Below, piece after piece: positions 9,993 through 18,699 of a DNA stretch of 32,644 bases. The notes under the pieces are model-generated. The model made no database searches, was not told where the DNA came from, and saw only the letters and a list, made by a program, of their open reading frames with translations. The position numbers and the translations under genes are program-made. This DNA comes from Paracoccaceae bacterium (GTDB lineage Bacteria > Pseudomonadota > Alphaproteobacteria > Rhodobacterales > Rhodobacteraceae), in contig JASJDQ010000027.1 of NCBI GenBank assembly GCA_030065075.1, positions 1 through 32,644 on the forward strand, in the 5' to 3' direction. Within the stretch, counting starts at the first letter, position 1, and each line of letters begins with the position of its first letter.

Positions 9993-10880
9993 TCAGATGT
10001 CGACTTCGGGCGGAGAACCGTTCTCCAGCCAGTCACGGTCTTCTGGAGCCAATTCCGCATCCATGATGGCATCGTAGGCCGCGAGTTCCTCGTTGTTCAG
10101 CTGACCCTGCCACTGTCCGTTGGTGCCACTATTGAAGAAATTGTCGTCCGATCTGAAAAACCCCTTTCCCCCTGCTGGCGCGTAGCGGTCCGCGTGGCGT
10201 TTCATGTTGTCGAACGTCGCGGCCTGTACGAGACGGTCCATGACTGCCTCGGAGTGCGATGCGCCCAACACCGCCGACAGTCGGGCGAAGATGCCTGCCA
10301 GGTCCCGCTTCATGTCCGCGTAGTGGAAGAGCGACACGTTCGGCCGCTGGGCAAGCGCCTTGGCGGCATTGTAGTGCCTGAGGATATGGGCAAGCGGCAT
10401 GGCGTCCCCGTCAAATCCCTCTGCTCCGCCGTCCAGAAAGCGGCGAAACGCAGTACCTGACGTATCGTCCTCCGGATACCAATGGTCGAACCAGGTGATG
10501 GGGATATTTCGTATGTGGTTTCGGTTCGAAAAATGCGCATCGAGAGGATGGCGGAACACGCAAATGTATTGCGCATGATCGTCGAACGGCACACCGTCCA
10601 GCGGCGTATGGCTTTTCAGGCAGCGGCGGTGGGGCATGGCTTCGAGCCGTTCGGCGACCTCCGACATTTCGCGAAGGCGGAAATCGACCCAGGGCATCTT
10701 CATGGTCAAGTCCGTTTCGACCTCGGGATCGCCGGACAGCAGCAGCGCGACGATGGTCTGCATCCATGTGGTGCCGCATTTGGGAGGCGTTACAACGATT
10801 ATGTCATCGGGCCGGATGCTGACCATGTCCCACCGCCTGTTGTCGGTGAACGGGCCGAGATAGAGCTTTCGGTTCGTCAC
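9993..10880 (-). CDS. PAPS-dependent sulfotransferase (Sulfotransfer_1 family)
   Basis: A 295-residue cytosolic-type sulfotransferase that should move a sulfuryl group from PAPS to a hydroxyl or amine acceptor. The 5'-phosphosulfate loop is TPPKCGTTW (31-39). The 3'-phosphate site is VFRHPLDAHFSN (108-119), with Arg110 and Ser118 in the expected places. KSHTPLDG (89-96) precedes it. A GTG start at 10880 is supported by GAGGAGA upstream (reverse strand 10889-10895). It converges with aglK, 38 bases apart, and has no obvious partner; the next gene on the other side encodes a secreted lectin-like protein. The acceptor is unknown: candidates include small molecules and surface glycans. Confidence 0.88.
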   Translation of the reverse strand: MTNRKLYLGPFTDNRRWDMVSIRPDDIIVVTPPKCGTTWMQTIVALLLSGDPEVETDLTMKMPWVDFRLREMSEVAERLEAMPHRRCLKSHTPLDGVPFDDHAQYICVFRHPLDAHFSNRNHIRNIPITWFDHWYPEDDTSGTAFRRFLDGGAEGFDGDAMPLAHILRHYNAAKALAQRPNVSLFHYADMKRDLAGIFARLSAVLGASHSEAVMDRLVQAATFDNMKRHADRYAPAGGKGFFRSDDNFFNSGTNGQWQGQLNNEELAAYDAIMDAELAPEDRDWLENGSPPEVDI

Positions 10881-11233
10881 TTCTGACGTCTCCTCGTGCG
10901 GATTCGGCTTTTATGCGTTGAGTGTACAAAACAGTGCGTCGGCACCGGAGGCAATGTCGGCAACTTGAACCATCGAACAGTCACGCGCTGCGGGCAGCCT
11001 GTATGACTGTATTGCGGACGAAGCGGCCGTTGGACACGTCCTTACCAAGGTGAACATCGAGACCGCAAAACAGATCAGGTCGTTTGTGCGGCCAGCTAGC
11101 ACCATGCCGTCGTAACCAGGCATCTGATGGCACGCGTGTACCGAAAACCAGAAAACCGGATCGCCAAACTGAAATATGGACAGGCTTTCATTCTTTGATA
11201 AGCTTGATGCTAGTTTGTTTGGGGGAATTGAAA
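10881..11233. other. Gene-poor stretch upstream of the VPLPA-CTERM gene
   Basis: No convincing gene, RNA or mobile element was found in these 353 bases. On the plus strand, an open run of 48 codons (10969-11115) directly after a TGA reads TIEQSRAAGSLYDCIADEAA and onward, with a protein-like composition, but it has no start codon and no family I recognise; it could be a decayed gene. The right-hand end is AT-richer and should hold the promoter of the downstream gene. Confidence 0.35.
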
Positions 11234-11842
11234 ATGAAAACGCTAGCTCTTGTTTTTTTCATGCTTATGCCAACGCAATTGTTGGCCGCGACTTTCTTGG
11301 TAACTTCGATGGCAAGCGGCGGATATGGCTCGACGGGAATATTCGAGCCTTTCGAACCTTTAGTCGCAGGTCCTTCGTTGGCTAGCGGCGAGACGGTCTT
11401 GATCACGGCCACAGGGGAAATCGGGACAGGCATCGGGACGACGGTTGGTCCAAATGGATCACCTTTTACATTCTCGGGTGCTGGGCAATCACCACTGCAA
11501 GAAGCTGGCGTCGCCGGCGTACCGACCGACCAAAACTCAGTTGGTTTGATGGGGTATTTTGTTGATGCTGCGGAGCTTCCCGTTAACGCATTTGACAGCG
11601 AACGTGGAGGCGATCTGCCTGCGAGTGGTCTTTTCTTCGTCGGTTCGGAACTTGTTTTCACCGCGCCGAGTGCAGGTACCTTGTTCTTTGGAATCAACGA
11701 TCCACGGGCATCAAACAACTCAGGGCAATTCACGGTGGAAGTTGCTGCTGTTCCATTGCCTGCGGGAATCCTCTTGTTGGGAAGCGGGATCGTGCTTTTA
11801 GGACTGCGACGTCGGGTTCAGGCGAACTCAAAGCGGTGCTAA
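11234..11842 (+). CDS. Secreted LecA-like protein with VPLPA-CTERM sorting signal
   Basis: A 202-residue exported protein. Residues 1-19 are a signal peptide (MKTLALVFF...LLAA). The C terminus has the three-part sorting tail: VPLPA (173-177), a hydrophobic helix (178-190) and RRR (192-194), the VPLPA-CTERM signal handled by an exosortase in other bacteria. No exosortase gene is in this window. Residues about 51-170 resemble the galactose-binding, calcium-dependent lectin LecA/PA-IL: GETVLITATG near the start, and NDPRASNNSGQFTVEV at the end, which parallels LecA's ND...NNSG segment that binds calcium and sugar, with a shorter loop. The start at 11234 is preceded by GGGGGA; the frame is open further upstream but lacks a signal there. 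Base composition is visibly lower in GC than the neighbouring genes, which hints at transfer. Confidence 0.83.
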   Translation: MKTLALVFFMLMPTQLLAATFLVTSMASGGYGSTGIFEPFEPLVAGPSLASGETVLITATGEIGTGIGTTVGPNGSPFTFSGAGQSPLQEAGVAGVPTDQNSVGLMGYFVDAAELPVNAFDSERGGDLPASGLFFVGSELVFTAPSAGTLFFGINDPRASNNSGQFTVEVAAVPLPAGILLLGSGIVLLGLRRRVQANSKRC

Positions 11843-11962
11843 TACGCTGCATTGAAGACATCCTTAGAAATGCGGCAGTCGAAAAATCGCGATTGCCGAC
11901 GACACACTCTCTAAGAGTTCAAATGCACTAAGTTTCGCGGCTGAGTCGGCTTTGCTGAAGGC

Positions 11963-11992
11963 AACGTCCGCTTTGGGCTCAAAGTGGACGTT
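11963..11992 (+). terminator. Hairpin downstream of the VPLPA-CTERM gene
   Basis: AACGTCCGCTTT (11963-11974) pairs with AAAGTGGACGTT (11981-11992) across GGGCTC, a 12-bp stem with one G-T pair. No T run follows, so it may be a terminator, a repeat remnant, or both. It lies 120 bases after the VPLPA gene and 11 bases before the converging ureohydrolase. The 12-mer ACGTCCGCTTTG also occurs at 9958-9969, just after aglK. Confidence 0.5.
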
Positions 11993-12003
11993 GACCTGCC
12001 TCT

Positions 12004-12951
12004 TTATGGATTATCGAAAATGAAGCCGAGAAAGTTCAAGGTGATCTGTGCCGCGAGGATCGCGGTGGATCCCGTCGGGTCGTAGTCGGGGGCGACCTCG
12101 ACCAGGTCGAAGCCGACGATTTCGTGGGTTCGCGCGACGTTTTGCATGAGCTCCAGGACCTCGTAGTAAAGAAACCCGCCGTGGCTGGGGGTGCCGGTGC
12201 CAGGGGCGATGGAGGGGCAGAAGGCGTCGATGTCGAGGGTGACGTAGACGCGGGTGCCTTCGGGGATGCGTTCCGCGACGCCTTGTGCCCCAAGCGCGCG
12301 GGCCTGTCGGACCGAAAGGATATCGGCGCCCATTCTGCGGGCGTCCTCGTAGCCCTCTTTTGCCGTTGACGAGACATTGCGGATGCCGACTTGGGTCAGG
12401 CCGGTGACGTATGACTGCTCGGCGGCGCGGCGCATGGGGTTGCCGTGGCCGTGGCGGACGCCGTGGCGTTCATCGACGAAATCGAGGTGGGCGTCGATCT
12501 GCAGTATGTGGAACGGCTTTTGGCCGTCGAAGGCGCGGATGCAGGGAATATTGACCGAGTGGTCGCCGCCGATGACGACGGGCAGCGCGCCCGCCTTCAG
12601 GATCGCGCGGACGCCCGCTTCGATATTGGCATGGCTTTTTTCTGTATCGGTATGGACGATATCGGCGTCGCCGATATCGACGATCTTTATTGATCCGGGC
12701 AGATAGGTGCGGTCGTCTTCGTGGTCGTAGGCACCGGCGTGGCCAAACGAAAAAAGTGTCGAGGCCTCGCGCACACCCCGCGGGCCGAAGCGGGCGCCTG
12801 CGCGCCATTGCGTGCCCGCATCGAAGGGGGCGCCGAGGATGCAGGCCTGGGCGTCGATGGCGCTCCAGTCGGTGACAAGGGGGCGTTTGCCGAAGGTGGA
12901 GACGCCCACGAAGGGCAAGTCGAGACGGCCGGTGTCGTAGGTGTTGCTCAT
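12004..12951 (-). CDS. speB: Agmatinase-type ureohydrolase
   Basis: A 315-residue arginase/agmatinase-superfamily enzyme that hydrolyses a guanidino compound to an amine and urea. All six ligands of the two-manganese centre are present: His131 (GGDHS), Asp153, His155 and Asp157 (DAHLD), and Asp240 and Asp242 (LDIDAFCPS). The following APGTGTPSHGG fits the agmatinase branch. The N-terminal TFGKRPLVTDW and the FGPRGVREAS segment also occur in guanidinobutyrase and guanidinopropionase, so agmatine is the default but not certain substrate. The start MSNTYDTG at 12951 was chosen over 60 extra upstream codons that run through repeat-like DNA. There is no strong ribosome binding site. It diverges from the TDT transporter gene. 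Confidence 0.87.
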   Translation of the reverse strand: MSNTYDTGRLDLPFVGVSTFGKRPLVTDWSAIDAQACILGAPFDAGTQWRAGARFGPRGVREASTLFSFGHAGAYDHEDDRTYLPGSIKIVDIGDADIVHTDTEKSHANIEAGVRAILKAGALPVVIGGDHSVNIPCIRAFDGQKPFHILQIDAHLDFVDERHGVRHGHGNPMRRAAEQSYVTGLTQVGIRNVSSTAKEGYEDARRMGADILSVRQARALGAQGVAERIPEGTRVYVTLDIDAFCPSIAPGTGTPSHGGFLYYEVLELMQNVARTHEIVGFDLVEVAPDYDPTGSTAILAAQITLNFLGFIFDNP

Positions 12952-12992
12952 GGGATGGAGTAGGGGGCAAAGGTGTGGCTTTCGCAAGGGGG

Positions 12993-13100
12993 ATTGCGCC
13001 GCACTCCCGCGCGTCGCATCGCGCCCAGGGCGTGTTATCGAAACCTGCAAGGGGTTCATTGCTCCCCGGACCCCCTCGGCGTATATGGAGCAAGATGAAG
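12993..13100 (+). repeat. Dispersed structured repeat, copy A (divergent copy)
   Basis: Begins ATTGCGCCGC, continues with GTCGC (13012-13016), and ends CCCCCTCGGCGTATATGG followed by AGCAAGATGAAGG. The end blocks match copies B, D and E, but the middle is different and its pairing is poor (GGGG...CCCC around 13051-13067). It fills the divergent space between the ureohydrolase and TDT transporter genes. Confidence 0.55.
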
Positions 13101-13124
13101 GCGGGGTGCGGCGAATGCGCTGAC

Positions 13125-13158
13125 CTGCCACGCTGCGGTGGGGCGCGCGGCGTGGCAG
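13125..13158 (+). promoter_or_regulatory. Hairpin abutting the start of the TDT transporter gene
   Basis: CTGCCACGC (13125-13133) pairs perfectly with GCGTGGCAG (13150-13158) across a 16-base GC-rich loop. The 3' arm ends two bases before the ATG at 13161, so in mRNA it would occupy the space of the ribosome binding site. No clear Shine-Dalgarno is seen otherwise. A regulatory role is inferred. Confidence 0.45.
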
Positions 13159-13160
13159 AA

Positions 13161-14150
13161 ATGGGTATGTCTCACTTTCCCCCTCCGCCGCCGCTGCCGC
13201 CGAAGGTTGCCCTATTTCACCGAGTCCCGCCTGCGGTTTTTCCGCCTGTCTTCGGGTTATTGGGGCTGGGCGTTGCCTGGCGGCAGGCTGTTGGTGTCTT
13301 CGGGCTGAACGGCGCGGCGGTCGAAGCGGCGCTGGGCGCGATCACGCTTCTCTTTGCCTACTGCGCCGTCGCCTATGGTGCAAAGGCCGTCTTTCGGCCC
13401 GGCGCTGTAGCGGAGGATCTGCGGACGCTGCCCGGGCGGACTGGGCTTTCCGCGATGGCCCTTGCCGCAATGTTGCAGGCGCTGGTCCTGTCCCCTTATT
13501 TGCCGGGCGTGGCGACGGGGCTTCTGGTGCTTGGCGTGGCGGGGCTATTGACCATCGCCGTGGTCGTGCTGAAGGGCCGTGTCGCGGGCACGGATCCGTC
13601 CGGGCCGCCGACGCCGGCGATGCATCTGGTCTTCGTGGGGTTCATCGTCGCGGTCGCGCCGGGAGCGGCGCTGGCGGTGGCGCTGCCAGTGCTGGCGTGG
13701 GTGGTGTGGTACGCGGCCCTTGCAGCGCTGGCGGTGGCCTTCTGGACGTTCGGCGGGCTTCTTCGCGGCACGGCGCCGCCACCGCTTCGCCCGTTGCAAA
13801 CGATCCACCTGGCCCCGCCGGCACTGATTTCGAGCGGTGCCTTGCTGACCGGACAGCCGTTCCTGTCCGGGGTCGCGCTTGCGGTCGCCTGTGCGATTGC
13901 GGCGATCCTGTTGGTCAGGCTCAGATGGATGATCGAAGCCGGGTTTTCCGGTTTCTGGTCGGCATTCACCTTTCCCGTGGCCGCCTTTGTGGGCGCGCTT
14001 TTGAGTTATGCCAATTGGGACCCTGCGCGCGTGGCCGGCGGTCTGTTGCTGATCGCGGCGTCGCTTTACGTGCCGGTGATCGCCTACAAGGTGCTGAAGC
14101 TTTGGGCGACGGGCATGCTGGCGGCGAAAACCAATGCGTCGATCGCCTGA
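13161..14150 (+). CDS. TDT/TehA-SLAC1-type membrane transporter
   Basis: A 329-residue, very hydrophobic protein with about ten predicted membrane helices. The N-terminal PPPPPLPPKVALFHRVPPAVFPPVFGLLGLGVAWR, the mid-protein HLAPPALISSG and the late GFSGFWSAFTFPVAAF match the tellurite-resistance/dicarboxylate transporter family (TehA, SLAC1), which conduct anions or export organic acids or tellurite. The frame is open upstream to 12975, but that part overlaps repeat copy A and is unlikely to be translated; ATG 13161 is chosen and ATG 13167 is equally possible. It diverges from the ureohydrolase and is followed 111 bases later by guaB. Substrate unknown. Confidence 0.77.
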   Translation: MGMSHFPPPPPLPPKVALFHRVPPAVFPPVFGLLGLGVAWRQAVGVFGLNGAAVEAALGAITLLFAYCAVAYGAKAVFRPGAVAEDLRTLPGRTGLSAMALAAMLQALVLSPYLPGVATGLLVLGVAGLLTIAVVVLKGRVAGTDPSGPPTPAMHLVFVGFIVAVAPGAALAVALPVLAWVVWYAALAALAVAFWTFGGLLRGTAPPPLRPLQTIHLAPPALISSGALLTGQPFLSGVALAVACAIAAILLVRLRWMIEAGFSGFWSAFTFPVAAFVGALLSYANWDPARVAGGLLLIAASLYVPVIAYKVLKLWATGMLAAKTNASIA

Positions 14151-14225
14151 GCGACACAAAATATGGTGAGTTCCGGGCGACGGGCCGCGAATAGGGCTTT
14201 CCGTTCCGCGCGCTCCGTGCAATAG

Positions 14226-15713
<1,488 letters not shown>

Positions 15714-15785
15714 GTAACGATTTTGTGCTAGGGCCTTCGGCTGGAGGCGTGTAAACCGTATTGCGATGTTGCTAGGAGGGGGTTC

Positions 15786-17459
15786 GTGGCAGATCGCGTG
15801 AGTGGCGAGGGTGACCCGGACGTGCCCAAAGAGGTCTTCGAACTCGATAAGGATGAACGCTGGCAGGCGCGTCTGGAAGAGGCGCGCGCTCGGCGCGAAG
15901 TCGCTTTGCGCGAGAAGGCGGCGGGCAAGCCGAAGAAACCCCGTCCGAAGCCTTGGGAAATCGAAGGTTCTGGCGTCGATGCCCCAAAGCCGATCGAGCC
16001 CATCATTCAGGAACGCGGTGACGACAAGTTCGATTTTGCCGACCGGCTTGAGACCATCAAGGATACCAAGCCTGCCGCAGAAGAGCCGAAGCCCGTTACG
16101 CCAGAGCCAGCGGCAGAAGCCCCGCCATTTGTGCCCAAGCGCGAGAAGGTGCCTCAGGCGAAGCCTGCTTCTGCCCGCACGCCACCCCCTGGCGATGCAC
16201 CCCCCATGCCAACGGCCGCCGAAACGGCCCCTGAGCCGCGGGCCCGGCCGCAGCCATCGCTGATCCTGCCGGGGGCACCCGACGTGGCTGATATCGCGGC
16301 ACGCTACGCGGCGACCTTGGACGCACCGGAAGATGAATGGGCCGCCGATGTCGAAATGGAGGCCGAGCAGGGCCGCGTCATGGCGTTCCCAGCGCCGGTT
16401 CCGGACCCTGAGCCCAAGCCGGAGTATATCAACAAGCCCGTCCGCAAGCTTTCCCGGTACGAACGGCGGAGGGGCATCCGTCCGCTTGGGATGGCCTTTG
16501 GACTGCTGATCCTGGCCGCGTTGCCGCTTTCGACGAAGGCACCGCCCTTGGAAACCGGGCCGAAAATGCCTGTTCTCTCCCGGTTCTGGATCGAGCCCGC
16601 CTTGGGCGTGACATGGTCGCTTGGCAACCGGCCGGCCGCGACCGACGCCGCGCGGTGGCGGCCCGAATCCACGGTCCCGGCTCTTTTCGCGCCGGATCCG
16701 CCGCTGTCCGGTTTTGGAGCATTATCCGTGGCCGAACTGCGCGTTCCGGCCTTGTCGACGGAAGCGCTGTTTTCTTGGGAGCCAATGCGCCCGGCGGTGG
16801 TGGCTTCGCCTCCGCCGGATTTGCCGCCTGCTTCCGACCGGTCCGGTGTCCCTGTGATAGAGCCCGCGCCTAAGGCGCTGTCTGGCCCGCCGGAAGCTGC
16901 GATCCCTTCCGAGATTCTGCCCAACGTCAGCCCTCCGCCCCGGCAACTGACGCCCCCGTCGATCCGGGCCATCCAGCCGGACCCGCGTCCTGGGGCCACA
17001 CGGGACGAGGCAAAGGTTGCGCCCGAGAGCGCATTGCGCGTGACAGTTTTGGCCCCACCTCAAGGCAATAAGGTTGTCGCTGATGACATTGCGGAAGAGG
17101 TTCGCACGCAAGGCCATGAACTGGTGCGGGTGAAGCCGGTCGATTTCAACATCAATACCCGCAACGTGCGCTATTTCCACGAAGCCGACAGGGCATCCGC
17201 CGCACGGCTTGCCGAGCGCTATGATGCGGAGTTGCGGGACTTCACCTGGTTCCGCCCGCGTCCTGTCGAGGGGACCGCAGAGCTTTGGCTTGTCGGTCGC
17301 GGCAGCGGGACCTTTGGCAATACGACCGATGGCGGACGCGTCAAGCCTTCGTTGCCGCTTGGGCTTCGGGTGCCGCTTGAGCGGGCATTCGAGCGGCTTG
17401 GACTGGGCCGCGAATTGCCGCGCGTGCTGTCGCCATCGCGGTCTCAGGGCTCCAACTGA
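15786..17459 (+). CDS. Proline-rich single-pass membrane protein with LytR_C-like C-terminal domain
   Basis: Not a protein I can name; 557 residues. It starts with GTG at 15786 behind AGGAGGGGG (15774-15782). Residues 18-60 are charged and helical, 65-225 are rich in Pro, Glu and Ala, and one membrane helix is at about 231-249 after a basic patch (KLSRYERRRG), so the N half should be cytoplasmic and the C half periplasmic. Residues 335-415 are again proline-rich. Residues about 417-506 (LRVTVLAPPQGNKVVADDIA and on) look like a LytR_C domain, a fold seen at the ends of cell-wall ligases, with ADDIAEEVRTQG, VRYFHEAD and AARLAERY in order. It lies between guaB and rsmB, four bases before the latter, and could be an envelope-spanning factor. 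Function unknown. Confidence 0.75.
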   Translation: MADRVSGEGDPDVPKEVFELDKDERWQARLEEARARREVALREKAAGKPKKPRPKPWEIEGSGVDAPKPIEPIIQERGDDKFDFADRLETIKDTKPAAEEPKPVTPEPAAEAPPFVPKREKVPQAKPASARTPPPGDAPPMPTAAETAPEPRARPQPSLILPGAPDVADIAARYAATLDAPEDEWAADVEMEAEQGRVMAFPAPVPDPEPKPEYINKPVRKLSRYERRRGIRPLGMAFGLLILAALPLSTKAPPLETGPKMPVLSRFWIEPALGVTWSLGNRPAATDAARWRPESTVPALFAPDPPLSGFGALSVAELRVPALSTEALFSWEPMRPAVVASPPPDLPPASDRSGVPVIEPAPKALSGPPEAAIPSEILPNVSPPPRQLTPPSIRAIQPDPRPGATRDEAKVAPESALRVTVLAPPQGNKVVADDIAEEVRTQGHELVRVKPVDFNINTRNVRYFHEADRASAARLAERYDAELRDFTWFRPRPVEGTAELWLVGRGSGTFGNTTDGGRVKPSLPLGLRVPLERAFERLGLGRELPRVLSPSRSQGSN

Positions 17460-17463
17460 TGGC

Positions 17464-18624
17464 ATGACGCCAAATGCGCGACTGGCGGCGGCCATCGAGA
17501 TTCTGGATAGTTTGGACACCGGCGGATCAGCCGAGCAGGCGTTGACGACGTGGGCGCGGCGAAATCGCTACGCGGGCTCTTCCGATCGGGCGGCGGTGCG
17601 CGACATCGTGTTTGATGCTATTCGGCGACGACGTTCGGATGGCTGGTTGGGGGGCGGAACGGACGGTCGTGCCTTGATCGTCGGTCGGCTGATGCGGCTA
17701 GAACAGTCGGTGGAGGATGCGTTCACCGGCGAGCGGTTTGCGCCGGCGCCCTTGACGGCCGCTGAACGCGCCAGGGTGGCCGTTACACCTGCCGTCGAGG
17801 CGCCTGTGCGTCTTGACTGCCCGGACTGGCTTTGGGAGCCGCTGACGGCGCGGTATGGGGCGAACACCGAGGCCATTCTGAGCGCGCTGCAGATGCGCGC
17901 GCCCTTCTTCTTGCGGGCGAACACGGCGCGCGTGACCCGGGAAGGGGCGATAGAACGCCTGACAGAGGAAGGCATTTCGGTCGCCGCCCACGAACTTGCC
18001 GATACAGCCATCGAGGTGCGGGAGCATTCAAGGCGGGTTCGGCAGACGCGCGTTTATCAGGATGGCCTGATCGAGCCGCAGGACGCAGCCAGTCAGGCGG
18101 CGGTGGCGCTGGCCTTGCAGCAAATGGATGGGGCTCGTGTCTTGGACTTCTGCGCGGGCGGTGGCGGCAAGTCGCTGGCCTTTGCCGCAGAGGGCAAGAC
18201 CGTCGCGGCCTATGACGCGAACCCGGGACGGATGGCGGACCTTGGCCCTCGTGCGGCGCGTGCGGGTGTGACGATCGAGACGTTGGAGGCGCCCCGAGGG
18301 TCTTACGACATGGTTTTCTGCGATGCACCGTGCTCGGGAAGCGGTGCATGGCGGCGTCAGCCGGAAGCAAAATGGGCCTTGACGCCCTCGCGCCTGCGAG
18401 AGCTGAACGCGACGCAAGATGCGATCCTGCGCCATGCGAAGGATTTTGTCCGACCGGGGGGTGTGTTGGCCTATGCGACCTGTTCACTCCTGGCGGAGGA
18501 AAACGATTCGCGAACAACTGCGTTTTTCTCCGAGTTCTCCGATTGGAAGCAGCTTGCCGAGCGACAATGGACCCCGTTGAACGGTGGAGACGGGTTTTAT
18601 CTGGCGGTTCTCGGAAAACCGTAA
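17464..18624 (+). CDS. rsmB: 16S rRNA (cytosine-C5) methyltransferase, RsmB/Sun family
   Basis: A 386-residue SAM-dependent m5C RNA methyltransferase of the NOL1/NOP2/Sun family. Motif I is VLDFCAGGGGKS (227-237). Motif IV, DAPCSGSGAWRR, supplies Cys290, and motif VI, YATCSLL, supplies the nucleophile Cys340. The N-terminal 110 residues resemble the NusB-like RNA-binding extension, but it is short and basic, and the closest named relatives are usually RsmB. The target (C967 of 16S rRNA in E. coli) is by family analogy. It starts four bases after the stop of the upstream membrane-protein gene, so the two are probably co-transcribed. A longer upstream reading (from 17209) would overlap that gene and is rejected. 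Confidence 0.88.
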   Translation: MTPNARLAAAIEILDSLDTGGSAEQALTTWARRNRYAGSSDRAAVRDIVFDAIRRRRSDGWLGGGTDGRALIVGRLMRLEQSVEDAFTGERFAPAPLTAAERARVAVTPAVEAPVRLDCPDWLWEPLTARYGANTEAILSALQMRAPFFLRANTARVTREGAIERLTEEGISVAAHELADTAIEVREHSRRVRQTRVYQDGLIEPQDAASQAAVALALQQMDGARVLDFCAGGGGKSLAFAAEGKTVAAYDANPGRMADLGPRAARAGVTIETLEAPRGSYDMVFCDAPCSGSGAWRRQPEAKWALTPSRLRELNATQDAILRHAKDFVRPGGVLAYATCSLLAEENDSRTTAFFSEFSDWKQLAERQWTPLNGGDGFYLAVLGKP

Positions 18625-18699
18625 ATACCGCCGTCTCGTGTTTAGACTTTGTTAACCTTTTGGCCGTCAGGTCACAGCGCATTTCGATAGGAGACTGGC

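Noticed and set aside
10911-11123. Minus-strand 70-codon frame in the gap before the VPLPA gene
   Set aside because: No ribosome binding site, domain or signal peptide; composition does not support coding.
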